Shown here: positions 1 to 9,738 of the stretch, piece by piece
Numbering within the stretch: the stretch's first letter is position 1
How the letters are laid out: every line of letters starts with the position of its first letter
Source of the DNA: Coemansia sp. RSA 487
Taxonomy: Eukaryota; Kickxellomycota; Kickxellomycetes; Kickxellales; Kickxellaceae
Assembly (NCBI GenBank): GCA_027577595.1
Contig: JANBRJ010000014.1
Span: 186,001 to 250,000 of the forward strand
Reading direction: 5' to 3'
Length of the DNA: 64,000 nt
Notes under the pieces: model-generated
Database searches by the model: none
What the model was told of the DNA's origin: nothing
Seen by the model: only the letters and a program-made list of their open reading frames with translations
Position numbers and translations under genes: made by a program

Positions 1-1
1 G

Positions 2-70
2 CAGCAGCAGAACCAGCAGAACCAGCAGAACCAGCAGAATCAGCAGCAACAAGAGACTGCATCTGCTTAA
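2..70 (+). CDS. C-terminal tail of a Q/N-rich protein (partial)
   Basis: The first 70 bases read in one frame as Gln/Asn repeats built on a CAGCAGAAC unit repeated about four times, then a short QQETASA ending and a TAA stop. Only the last 22 residues are present, so no function can be given. Such tails are common as disordered ends of eukaryotic regulatory proteins. The reading is supported by the clean repeat in one frame and the AT-rich sequence right after the stop. The gene would converge on the ABCD-like gene that ends at 228. Because the tract is low complexity, coding status is likely but not certain. Confidence 0.5.
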   Translation, partial: QQQNQQNQQNQQNQQQQETASA

Positions 71-227
71 AATACTCTATATTTATAAAAAAAATTACTT
101 TCCATGTCTGCTCTTTTAAAAAAAGCCTTTTTTGCTTGTGCGAGTGATTTTACTTGACGGAAAGGTGTACAAAAGAGGAAGCAAAACATCACTAAAAGAG
201 GTGGAGAGGAGATGACCAAGTGTTTTT

Positions 228-2675
228 TCAGTCGGTTGAATATGGCGATGAGCAGTTGTCGTCCGAATCATCATCTGCCAGCGGAATATTTTCGACGGCC
301 GATCGATACCTGGCATGGACGTCAAGGGAGCGCAGCAGCCGATCGACCTTGACGGTGGACCAGACGAACTTTGGCAGATCGTTGACCATGAGTAGCAGCC
401 TGGTGGTGGCCTGGCTAAGATTGATGAGGTACGCTGAGTTGCGCGAGTAGCTCATCATCACGGCTGCCGGATCGTGCAAGATCTCTGAAGCCAGCCGCCG
501 ACCCGGCGAGCATACGGGGCGCGACAGCAAGTAGTATGCCGTCAGAGTTGCTCCATATTTGACCAACATTGTTTCGCCGATTCCGCCAAAGAAGCGCCGG
601 ATGTTTGCGCTGACTACGCTGGACGCCACATGGTCTAGTGACCCGTCTAGCGCCGCCTTGGCACGTTGTCTGAATCCTGCTTGTACACGAGGAACAAACG
701 CCCGTTGCTTTGGCTGTTGCTGCTGCTGCTGCTGTTGTCGGATGTGGACAGAACTGGTCGAGTTGAGCGGTCGCAAATCAGACGCATATGGGCTGGGTCC
801 GTGAGGAGAAGGATCGGGAGACAGGATGTTTGAAGCCCTGTCGCTATGTTGCTGTTGGTGGTTTTGCTGCAAGACAAGCGGCATGCTCGCAGAGGCGGCG
901 CGCTGGATGATCGACGAAATGCGGGCATAAACACCCCTGTATTTCTCCTCAAGCTGTGCCAGCTGGCCTGCGTGCTTGCCCGTGGGAGGCGATGACAAGC
1001 GAATAATGATGTTGGCAAGAACAACGTAGAGCACCATGGTGATGGATCCCTTTCTTCCAATGAACTTGCTCAGTAAGCGGGTAAAGACAAACCAATCAAA
1101 TGTGGGCTTGATGACGTCGGCCAGCAGCCGGGGGAACATATCAGCGAACCTGTGGATCTGGACCGTCAGGAGCCAGTCGGGCCGCTCGTACGCGGGTGTC
1201 GATCCGTTGGGACCTCTGTGGTGCAGTTGGTTCCACGTGATGTTGGTGATGCCATCGACGTACCGATCGTGTGCATAGCGACCCAAGCGGACGCGTAGCG
1301 CGATGGTTAGCGAGCTGATGACCCACTTGATCGCCTGGTTGACTGCAGCCATCGGGACCATCATCCCCAAGTACTCTGGCAGCAGCTTTCGCAGCAGCGT
1401 GGCACGGTCATATGTGACCACTGCACGCACGCAGCGCGCATTGAAGTTGGAGAACCACACGTCCAATCCCGTGCGCACGCCCAGGACCGCCATTAGCGCT
1501 ACCGTTAGCCGCGCCTCGGTGCATCCGGCGCTCGGAAACCCGATGCCCAGAAGACGGGACACTGATTTGATGAACTGCGCTATCGTCACTATGCGTGGTG
1601 CACGCTTGTCTTGCAGAAGCTTGCCCTCGATTGTGTCCTGCTGCAGTCGCTGTTCTTGCTGGATTTGCTGCTGGAGCTGGCTGTACCCTTTGGTGCCTTG
1701 CTCGACGGATACCACGTTGACCACTTGATTTGCCAGGGAGTTAGCCGATTGGGCTTGGGATGTCTTTTGATGTACATCCCGCTGCAATTGAAGCAAAGCC
1801 TGTTGCTGGTGCTGGTGCTGGTGCATTTGCTGGCTCTGCTGTGATGGGTGGTAATGAGAGCTAGTCCCATTCGTAAGCCCGTTGTTGGGATGGGTGTACG
1901 CAGAGAGATATACGTTTGACGGGTGGCTGGAATCTTCATTTGTAGGTGCAGGTGCAGTTGCAGAGGCAGCAGCAGAGGCAGCAGCAGAAGCAGCAGCAGC
2001 CGTGGAAACGGACGAGCTTGGATCGTCCCACAGGTGCATCTTATGACGCTGGTCTCTTGTGAGTCTGCCTGTCGAGATTCCCCACGGTGTCTGGGATACG
2101 AATCGGTGTGCCGTTCCCAACGCATTGGCGGCTCTGGTGGTGTTGAGGGTATCGAGTGGGTTAGGGCTAGTTGTTCCCGAACTGAAATGTGTGTCAAATG
2201 CTGTGGAACCAACAGCAGCTGCAACAGCAGCAGTAGCAGAGGACGACGACACTGGCCTAATTGTATCTCCTGCTTGTGGTACAGGCCAAACCTGTTGTAT
2301 ATCACTATTGTTGTTGTTAGCCGCATTCATCAGCGGGCTTTCATTATATGATGATGTCTGCGAGGCGATGGGCGAATTCTGCTGGCTGCTGTCATCGTAG
2401 TTGGTGTCGGAAAACACAGAGTCCTCAGTATACCCGTCCTCTGTCTCAGTGTCTTCGGTATAGCTATCTGTTGTGTATTCATCCTCTGTGGCGGGTTGAT
2501 CCTCGGTCAAATCTTGGTCAGAAGAAACTGCAGCAGGAGCAGCTGCCACTGCAGCATATGACTTTTCAGGCTCGAATCCAGTAGGCTTTGTCAGTAAGTT
2601 ATCTGAGGGCTCTGGCGGCGGGTCTTCAACTGCAGCAGAGGCAGCCTGTGTGGGTGAGTCGGCCTCTGGCGACAT
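228..2675 (-). CDS. ABCD-like (peroxisomal acyl-CoA transporter type) transmembrane-domain protein lacking an ATPase domain
   Basis: The 815-residue protein starts at ATG 2675 (A at -3); a longer upstream frame has no ATG. About the first 350 residues are disordered, with Thr/Glu/Asp repeats, Ala runs and Gln/His stretches. After that come segments resembling the membrane domain of ABCD half-transporters (Pxa1/Pxa2, ALDP): LLADVIKPTFDWFVFTRLL, then a Leu-Glu-x-x-Tyr-Arg stretch, FFGGIGETMLVKYG and YSRNSAYLINLSQATTRLL. In the family a conserved EAA-like motif sits between TM4 and TM5; here that place holds a Q-rich disordered insert of roughly 70 residues. The protein ends in an acidic tail right after the membrane domain. 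There are no Walker A, signature or Walker B motifs, and no room for them before the converging gene. Family assignment rests on sequence pattern. It may be a non-transporting paralogue or an accessory membrane protein. Confidence 0.6.
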   Translation of the reverse strand: MSPEADSPTQAASAAVEDPPPEPSDNLLTKPTGFEPEKSYAAVAAAPAAVSSDQDLTEDQPATEDEYTTDSYTEDTETEDGYTEDSVFSDTNYDDSSQQNSPIASQTSSYNESPLMNAANNNNSDIQQVWPVPQAGDTIRPVSSSSATAAVAAAVGSTAFDTHFSSGTTSPNPLDTLNTTRAANALGTAHRFVSQTPWGISTGRLTRDQRHKMHLWDDPSSSVSTAAAASAAASAAASATAPAPTNEDSSHPSNVYLSAYTHPNNGLTNGTSSHYHPSQQSQQMHQHQHQQQALLQLQRDVHQKTSQAQSANSLANQVVNVVSVEQGTKGYSQLQQQIQQEQRLQQDTIEGKLLQDKRAPRIVTIAQFIKSVSRLLGIGFPSAGCTEARLTVALMAVLGVRTGLDVWFSNFNARCVRAVVTYDRATLLRKLLPEYLGMMVPMAAVNQAIKWVISSLTIALRVRLGRYAHDRYVDGITNITWNQLHHRGPNGSTPAYERPDWLLTVQIHRFADMFPRLLADVIKPTFDWFVFTRLLSKFIGRKGSITMVLYVVLANIIIRLSSPPTGKHAGQLAQLEEKYRGVYARISSIIQRAASASMPLVLQQNHQQQHSDRASNILSPDPSPHGPSPYASDLRPLNSTSSVHIRQQQQQQQQPKQRAFVPRVQAGFRQRAKAALDGSLDHVASSVVSANIRRFFGGIGETMLVKYGATLTAYYLLSRPVCSPGRRLASEILHDPAAVMMSYSRNSAYLINLSQATTRLLLMVNDLPKFVWSTVKVDRLLRSLDVHARYRSAVENIPLADDDSDDNCSSPYSTD

Positions 2676-3898
2676 TATCAGCAAGTAAAATAGGCAAAGG
2701 GAACTCTTTTTCCTGTTTACTCTAGAGTACAAAGGTCATATACGCTGTGAATAATGGAAAGAGAACGCAGTAGATGCAAGAGTTGTGTAATAATAAACGT
2801 TCAAACCAGTACACAAAGGCAGATAAAAAAGAAAGCAAGAAAAAATAGTAGAGTATTGATGAAAGAGAAAAAGAAAAAGAACCTCTTTCAAGACAAAAAA
2901 AAAAAAAGACCGAATAAAGCATGTGAAATTTTTCACATGCACCAACTTCCATTTTCAACATTTGAAATGGTTGGCTAGCCAATGGAAATCCAGAGGCTGC
3001 CATGTGATTGTTTGTTTGTTTTTTAAAAGCGAAAATGCGCAAAATGTGAAACCACAGCTTTTTTTTTTGGGTCGTCGTCTCCTCATGTGCCAAGGGCACA
3101 AGGGCTTGATATTTTCAGTAAGGTTTTGCTGAGCAAAATATTCAAGAATTAAAATTGTCGTTGTGCGCCTGTAAATGCTATGCACACGCGTGGTGCCATT
3201 TGTAATTGCGTGCTTGATCTTCACAATTTATGTATGATTGGCAACACAGGCAGCGATATCCTTACCCATCTGCTGGCGCATGCAATATCATTCTTACAAG
3301 GAAAGCGATAGATCTTCTTTCAAGGATACGAACAATCCAGAGGAAATAAAGTGCACAGCATAAAGAGGAGGAGGGCTGGAGTTCAGCAATAGAAATTACT
3401 AAAAGCGGCCGAAAAAAATAGCGGCATATCACAGCTCAATCTGTTTCGTTTTTCTGGTTGTCGAGGTGATATATCGAAGGTTCTATTTGTGTGAAGGTGC
3501 TCTTCCCTGTTGCACATTTGCGAATCAAAATGGAAAAATGCATAGTTGCAGCCAAATCTATCCCAGCTCACAAACACACTCCATTCATGCGTTTGTAATA
3601 AAAAGACTTTGATAAAAAAGTAGACGTTATTTTTGCAAGTGTGTATGCGTTCCATGCACTCAATTTATATGAGCGAAAATAATAACAGCCGGATCCTCTT
3701 AAAACAGCATCATTTTGAAGATGTCCTGCTAAACAGTCTTGACATTTCGCCTTTACTGTTGTTTTATTTTTTTTCCGACCAAAGCTTAAATATCTCACAC
3801 TCCGGCGCCTGGGCTATTCGGCTTGCGATTTGGCAGCAGCGACTTGTCCCGCCCTCTGTACACTTGTTTGTATTAATAAGAGATACTGTAAAAAAAAG
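2676..3898. promoter_or_regulatory. Shared upstream region of two divergent genes
   Basis: About 1.2 kb separates the ABCD-like gene (leftward) from the GATA gene (rightward), so both promoters must lie here. The sequence is A/T-rich with poly-A and poly-T tracts. WGATAR-type sites can be read near 2820 (AGATAA) and 3609 (TGATAA), which would allow GATA autoregulation, but such sites occur often by chance. No convincing coding sequence seen. Confidence 0.4.
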
Positions 3899-5605
3899 AT
3901 GGAATCCGGTATACCACCTTCAGACTCCACTTCATCCGTGCCCGATGTTGACAATATTAATAGTAGTAGCAATGCCAGCACCATGGACATTTTGAATTTT
4001 CTTTCGCAGCTTGGTAGCGAAAGCAAAACGTCTACGGTAGATATTTCTTCTTCATCATTTAAAACACCAACAGCAGATATCTCGTCTTCATCTTTTCTTT
4101 CTTCACTGCCAGTTTCAACAGTATTCCCGTTCTTCATGCCCATGGAAATGGTATCATCCAGCGCGCTTCCACATTCTTCAAGGCCATCGACAACACCCAC
4201 ATTGGATTCTTCAGATACGCTGATGGCTTCAAGTTCTGTTACTCCCAGCCCGCGCGACAATCATATGGATGTGGCAAGTTGTACCAGTGCCTACAAATCA
4301 TATCATCATTGTTTGGAACAGCAGCAAATGGGGGATCCAGGTTCCGCATCCAATGGCACACGCAATATTGATGTGAGCAACTCGTTTTCAGATGCAAACC
4401 TGCCAGCAGCTCTGACAAACACTTCAGTTATTGCTAATATTGCCAGCAATGATATATTCGGAAGCATGCCAATGCTCTCGTCGCAGCCGCAACAGTACCA
4501 TGCCCAACAGCAGGCGTCTACGTTTCCAGCTCTGGCAAATTCGCCTCTCCAGGGTTCTTCTTCTTCGTTTACTTTGCTCAACAGTAGCGAACCGATGGAT
4601 ATAACACCGCCGCCACTGCAGCCGCACTCGACAACACAGCCAGATCTGTTTGCCCAAACGATAGCGTTTCCAGCCGATATTAATATCGCGACCAGACCAG
4701 GAGGGGCGCGGGTGCTACGTCGACGCAGCCATGCAGGCCCTAGCAATGGAGCGTTTCGTCGCGCATCGTCGCCCGGAAGTTCTTCCAGAAGCCATCCGTA
4801 CATGCCACAAATTCAGCAACCCTCGTCAGCGGCAGCACCCCTGAGCAGCCCATTCGGCATTCTGCCATCCGATCCACTAGCGCTACGCAGAAGCAACTCG
4901 ATTGCAACGCTGACGCCCTATGTTTCCACGCAACAAGCAGTAACGCGTAGACCACAGAAAACGACAAGCAGCACCTTTATCATCCCTGCAATCAACCAGG
5001 ACGGCACTTGCAAACGATGCGCCAACTGCTATACCGCCGAAACTCCAAGCTGGAGACGTCACCCAGACACGCAAGAGCTTTTGTGCAACGCATGCGGGTT
5101 ATATTTAAGGCTGCACAGGAAGGCACGTCCTATTACGATTGATGAGTCTGGCAATATCCAGGTCGTCCGCAAGAATGCCGCAATCCAGCGAGAACCCATT
5201 AACTTGCGTGTGGCCCCGTTCGGCCAAACACAGGTTCTCGATCCACCTAATGGAAGAGGATACCAGCAGTATTCAGCTCCCAATGGCACAATGGGGTTGC
5301 AGCTCACAAGCCCTGTGCACTCCATGGACGGTGTGCACGATATCAGCAGCCCATTCAGCGCAATGCATGTGGACCATTACTCGCTGACACAGACACCAAC
5401 GTACAGTGTGAGCAATAATGCGGCTGGGCAGCAAGCAAGCGTTGCTCGGTTCTCGGTCGATGATATTCTTCAGCCAAGGGCGCTCAGATCAGAAGCTGGT
5501 GGCAGCCACCAAAACACAAACGAAAACACATCTACTGGTGGCGATAATGATCTCATTTCAAATGCTGACTCCTCGATGAAGCACTCGCCATCAAACGAGC
5601 CCTAA
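3899..5605 (+). CDS. GATA-type zinc finger transcription factor
   Basis: Predicted 568-residue nuclear DNA-binding regulator. A single GATA finger lies at residues 374-399: Cys374, Cys377, Cys396 and Cys399 ligate zinc, followed by the basic tail GLYLRLHRKARP that contacts DNA in this family. The loop between the Cys pairs is 18 residues, against 17 in AreA/GATA-1-type fingers. The 18-residue loop is typical of White-collar and plant-type fingers, but no PAS or LOV domain is present. The rest is low complexity: Ser/Thr-rich in the first 150 residues, Gln/Pro/Ser-rich in the middle, disordered at the end. The start is the first ATG of the frame (A at -3); the frame extends upstream without an ATG. 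The gene converges on the first BCAT with 149 bp between stops. The target pathway cannot be told from the finger alone. Confidence 0.9.
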   Translation: MESGIPPSDSTSSVPDVDNINSSSNASTMDILNFLSQLGSESKTSTVDISSSSFKTPTADISSSSFLSSLPVSTVFPFFMPMEMVSSSALPHSSRPSTTPTLDSSDTLMASSSVTPSPRDNHMDVASCTSAYKSYHHCLEQQQMGDPGSASNGTRNIDVSNSFSDANLPAALTNTSVIANIASNDIFGSMPMLSSQPQQYHAQQQASTFPALANSPLQGSSSSFTLLNSSEPMDITPPPLQPHSTTQPDLFAQTIAFPADINIATRPGGARVLRRRSHAGPSNGAFRRASSPGSSSRSHPYMPQIQQPSSAAAPLSSPFGILPSDPLALRRSNSIATLTPYVSTQQAVTRRPQKTTSSTFIIPAINQDGTCKRCANCYTAETPSWRRHPDTQELLCNACGLYLRLHRKARPITIDESGNIQVVRKNAAIQREPINLRVAPFGQTQVLDPPNGRGYQQYSAPNGTMGLQLTSPVHSMDGVHDISSPFSAMHVDHYSLTQTPTYSVSNNAAGQQASVARFSVDDILQPRALRSEAGGSHQNTNENTSTGGDNDLISNADSSMKHSPSNEP

Positions 5606-5754
5606 AGCATATCAAAACAAGGTGTGTAGCTATTTTTCCTTTATGTTTGTATGTTTGAAGTTAGGTTTTGTATTTTCTTTTTTTTTTTTTAAAACCCCCC
5701 AAAAATGATAAAATAATAAAAAAACATTCTCGTCCCAGCTCTCTCTTGATCAAA

Positions 5755-6864
5755 TCAGACAGGAACAGCCCAGGGTGACCGAGTCTTTCCGTACTGGATG
5801 TCAAGAAGCTCACCCCTGAGCCTCTTTGTCAGTGGACCAAACACGGCATCAGGGTCTGCTGCATCAACAGGAATAGCATAGTCTGTTCCTTCGTAAAAGG
5901 CACTCGATACCGAGCATACGACGCATGCAGTGCCAGCGCCAAACGCCTCGAGAACACGGCCCTCGGCAAGGGCCTTGACCACCTCAGGCATGGTGATTTT
6001 GCGCTCACTGACCTTGAACTCACCCCACTTTCTGGCCAGCGCCAGCAGGGAGTCTCTAGTGACTCCGGGAAGAATGATTCCGTCAAGCGGCGCAGTGACA
6101 AGCTCCCTTTCGCCCTGGCTGTTGGTCCAAAAGATAAAGAAATTCATCGTACCAACCTCCGTCACATAGTGATCGTCGCCTAGCAGCCACAGGATCTGGT
6201 CATATCCCATCTTGACTGCATCCATGGCTGGACGCACAGCAGGCGCATAGTTCCCACCCAGCTTGTAGTTGCCGACACCACCGGGCCATGCGCGGGCTTC
6301 CTTCGAGTTGGCACATAGTTTGACGGTGCGCGGGAAATAGGGGCCAACAGGCGATAAGTAGGCATACAGAAGCGCCTCCTTCGAGTCCTTGACGTTAAGG
6401 TTAGGATCTGTGCCAATAAAGTTGGGCCGTATGTACAGTGAATATCCGTATTCGTCAGGAACGAACCGCTGGTCCACCTTGATCAGCTCCTTGATGCACT
6501 GGAGGAATTGGGCTTGGTCAAACTTGGGCAACATGATGCGCTGCGATGATGTGGCCAAACGCTGCATGTTCTTCTCTGGACGGAACAGGTTAACCGTGCC
6601 GTCGGGTGCCCGAAAGGCCTTCATTCCCTCGAATGTCTCGACAGAGTAGTTGAGCACGAATGCTGCTGGGTCGATTTGAAGAGGTCCGTATGGCTTTATT
6701 TCTGGCGCCTCCCATCCACTGTCCTCCGTGTACCGGATGCACAGCATATGGTCCGTAAAGTTCTTGCCAAAGTACATTTGTTCGAGGTCGTACGCCTCCT
6801 TGGGCGTTTTAGTCAACGTGGTCGTTAGCTTTGATGCGTCGATATCTGGAAGTGTTGCTGACAT
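5755..6864 (-). CDS. BAT2: Branched-chain amino acid aminotransferase, copy 1
   Basis: This 369-residue fold-type IV PLP enzyme interconverts Leu, Ile and Val with their 2-oxo acids, using 2-oxoglutarate/glutamate. It has the family length (about 370-390) and the catalytic lysine in GGVGNYKLGGNYAP (Lys201). Other family segments include SVETFEGMKAF, YIRPNFIGTDP, VTEVGTMNFF and the PGVTRDSLL turn. The N-terminus (MSATLPDIDA) has no Arg-rich presequence, so a cytosolic isoform is inferred; the symbol denotes that type only. The stop faces the GATA gene's stop 149 bp away. A second copy lies 3,984 bp further on. By eye the two differ at about 30 of 1,110 bases and 10 of 369 residues. Confidence 0.95.
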   Translation of the reverse strand: MSATLPDIDASKLTTTLTKTPKEAYDLEQMYFGKNFTDHMLCIRYTEDSGWEAPEIKPYGPLQIDPAAFVLNYSVETFEGMKAFRAPDGTVNLFRPEKNMQRLATSSQRIMLPKFDQAQFLQCIKELIKVDQRFVPDEYGYSLYIRPNFIGTDPNLNVKDSKEALLYAYLSPVGPYFPRTVKLCANSKEARAWPGGVGNYKLGGNYAPAVRPAMDAVKMGYDQILWLLGDDHYVTEVGTMNFFIFWTNSQGERELVTAPLDGIILPGVTRDSLLALARKWGEFKVSERKITMPEVVKALAEGRVLEAFGAGTACVVCSVSSAFYEGTDYAIPVDAADPDAVFGPLTKRLRGELLDIQYGKTRSPWAVPV

Positions 6865-7080
6865 TTTCTGTTTTGTTTGTTAAAAAAAAGTTGAATAAAA
6901 AGAGGAAACCCAGAAGAACGGAAGTTGGAGAACAAATGGGCTGTTACCGAGTAAGGGGATCGTCGATTTTATAGGCACATTTCGAAAACGATAAACAACA
7001 ATGAATAATTGAAACAAAAGGAATACTGACTGATCTACCACCCCATGCAAGAGTGTTGTGACATTTCTCCACTCAATCCA
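6865..7080 (-). promoter_or_regulatory. Promoter of BCAT copy 1, conserved with copy 2
   Basis: Upstream of this start lie blocks shared with the region upstream of copy 2: the leader TTTTGTTTGTTAAAAAAA, a CGAAAACGA-AAACAA core near 6983-6998 (10967-10982 in copy 2), and a CATGCAAGAGTGT-GTGAC block at 7044-7063 (11006-11025). Between the blocks the two regions have drifted far more than the coding sequences. The blocks may therefore be regulatory sites under selection. No known factor is assigned. Confidence 0.45.
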
Positions 7081-8594
7081 CATGACCTTTTTAACGTGCA
7101 GTGGCGAATCCATTAAAGTACCAGAAAAATTGGAAAAAAATGTTAGTTGTGTTAGAAGTACCAGTTAAGCGTTCGTGTTTAATGCTAACAAAGGCTTGGG
7201 AAAGAGTATGATGCTAGAACTTGGCAAGTGGTCGAATAGAATATCTGTAATCTGCTTCTGATATCGAGGGGATGTCATCGTTCGTTCTGTAGTTATCACT
7301 ACACAAAATTAAACAGGAAGGAAAAGACATTGTGAATGTACATTTATAGAAATCGTGCATAATTTAGATCAAGTAGGGAAAAGCAGCAATGCTGCATGAA
7401 GGGAATCGCTGTAATTGAAGCAATATCGATTGTGCGAACAGCAGCAAAGAGTGCGAGAAAAAAGCGTCGGAGATACACGAGCAAACAGTGATTGGATGGC
7501 AAGTGTTGTTACATTATTGCGACGAGTGGGAAAAAAGGTGCATGCAATGCGTGAAATTGGTAACATTGCAGCAATAAAAAACAAAAGCATGTACAAATCA
7601 TTCTTTCCATGGAAGCATGCATACCAATGGCATTCATTGCTCCTCGTCATTGTGCTAGAAGACAAATAAGGAAATATCTGCTGTACAGAAGCACCCTGGC
7701 TGTGATGCTTGTGCGGCTCTATTGTCAGTGGCTACAGTCCACTGGTTCTGACGTATATTATATTTTGGGACTAGCTTAGAAGCTCGAGGGGTGTGGTGGC
7801 AACAATTAACAAAGGGAACCACAGGTAATGAATGGCTTGTAAAGTAGTGGCCATGAACGCGAGTTGAACGGTTACACTAGCAACTTTGTGAGCGTAAATA
7901 AAATTAAAATAAGCAAGAAAGTACTACACTAGGAGGCGACTTGTAGGAATATATTTCAATGAGCAATTTATCTTTGAGGCTGGGCCCTCGCCATTTAAAT
8001 AGCTTGGATATGAGAAAAACTGATGCTGCAAAATGCGTTTGTTTGTTTGTTGTAATGGGTACCCCAAACGCACAACAAAATGAAAAGATAGCAGTCATCA
8101 GCTACCGATATTCCATATTACTCCACACATGGTGAGTCAATCCCTTATTCACAGGTGCTACTTTTTCATACAGTAGAAATTCGCACTACAAAATATAAGA
8201 GAAAGGCTACTGACAATTTATTTGTTTGTTGTTTGTTTTGTCTGCAAGAGTGGCAGCTATTGCCCCAAGAAAAGAAGAGATGTGAAGGTTAAACCGGTTA
8301 CTCGTGATTAAAATCACATAAAACATTTTTTGTAGTGTTAATAAGGATGTAAGCTGCTGTCAGCAATATTGTGCATGTGGGTATATGTAGGGAAATTTTA
8401 TATTATATAGTGACCTGCAACTCGGCAATAGCGTGCTTGCCGAATGCCTTTTTTCCAACATAAAAATCAAACTGGTTCCATGCTGGGTGTCTTTTCACAA
8501 CGTAAGCTAACACGCTATAAAAATTTCCTGGCAAGAAATGCACTTAGCATACACACTGTTTTTCTTCCGCACAACTAGTTATGCCAAAAGTCTC
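7081..8594. other. Intergenic stretch without a recognisable gene
   Basis: About 1.5 kb of AT-rich sequence between the BCAT copies. Only short open stretches are present (longest about 98 codons, no recognisable domain). No tRNA-like B box with a matching A box was found. Beyond T-rich tracts and TTTG repeats such as the one near 8220 I see nothing interpretable. Confidence 0.4.
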
Positions 8595-9520
8595 CTATTC
8601 GTAATCCATGCCGATCAAGCAATGTGTCCGAATGCTCCACTGATAATTACTTTGCCACTGCTGAGAATACTCCCGTCCAGACAAGCCAAAAGGAATCAGA
8701 CACACTGCTCCCAATGAGAGGTAAACCTGAGAGTGCATGTGGGTGGTTACTTTGTTCATGAATATGAATATGCCTGCACTTTGCACTTCATCCGAAATAA
8801 GCAGCATTGAAATAATATATAGGGAAGAGACGATATATTACAAATGTTTCGATAGCTTCAAGTGTAGAAGAAAATGAAAACAATACAGTCTTTGAGAAGG
8901 CCTCTTCAAAATAACAATAAAATACTTCTTTGCATCCGATTATAATATGCTGATATAATTTTCTGGTCAGTCTTTTTCCAGAGTGTGCAATATTCTGCAA
9001 CTTTGCCAGGGGAATAGTAAATGGATATGTTTGTGTGTAGACATCCATGCAATAGCGTTATTAGCATCAACTTTAGTACATTTAAAGGTAGAACATGGAC
9101 AAAAGAAATAATACATAGAGTATAGGCGGAAACATGTCGTCTACTGTAATATACCAATGTGTATCTTGCGAGGTAGTTGTGTTTTAAACATGTTCACTAG
9201 GACCAACTGTGCAATGGCTTCGGCAGCCCAGTTTTGATCACAGTAGCTCACGAATTGGAGTACTTCTCTGCATATTTTGTTAATGTCATTACACAGAATA
9301 TCTCCCACCTAGGCAGCCTTAATCATCTTCCGATAAGAGCGTTTGTACTTGGCAGGGTCTGCGGATATTGTAGCACAACTCACCTTAACATCTCTTTCTA
9401 TGGTCTCTTGCATTTGCAAATAAAACTTGTTAACTGTCATCCTTGCAAAAGTTTTTAACAGTTTGAAATTAGATTCAAGTACAATGGCTGAAACTGATAG
9501 AGTTACCAGATGGGCATGTT
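8595..9520 (-). pseudogene. Coding-like segments between the BCAT copies (decayed or intron-split gene, unidentified)
   Basis: On the minus strand from about 9494 to 9188 one frame reads protein-like sequence (for example MTVNKFYLQMQETIERDVK, then VGDILCNDINKICREVLQF). It is interrupted by a single in-frame TAG at 9309-9311. The interrupted piece begins with a perfect donor (AAG|GTGAGT at 9385) and ends in CTAG at 9311, so a 75-bp in-frame intron (9385-9311) would remove the stop. A TTTCAG acceptor sits upstream near 9487. Further open, protein-like minus-strand stretches continue to 8595. I cannot name the protein. It could be an intron-rich gene or a pseudogene carried along with the BCAT duplication. 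Confidence 0.3.
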
Positions 9521-9738
9521 GTCAATCTATTATTAAGGAAAGTATAAAAATAATGTATACTTAAAGCCACTTGTAAATAAGATAAAACAAACGAACAGCA
9601 GCAACTATATCAAGAAATGTTGGTTTAGTTCTATGCCACTATATTTTAAACCGCCCAAGCATAAACATGACTGTGATTAAACAAAGCCATTTGTTAGGTT
9701 AATAAAAAACATCTTTCGCGCGCTCTCTTTCGATCAAA

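Noticed and set aside
3830-3898. N-terminal extension of the GATA protein
   Set aside because: No ATG in this part; the first ATG in frame is 3899 with a good context.
7840-7880. Reverse-strand GTTCAACTCG resembling a B box
   Set aside because: Flanks do not fold into a cloverleaf and no A box is present.
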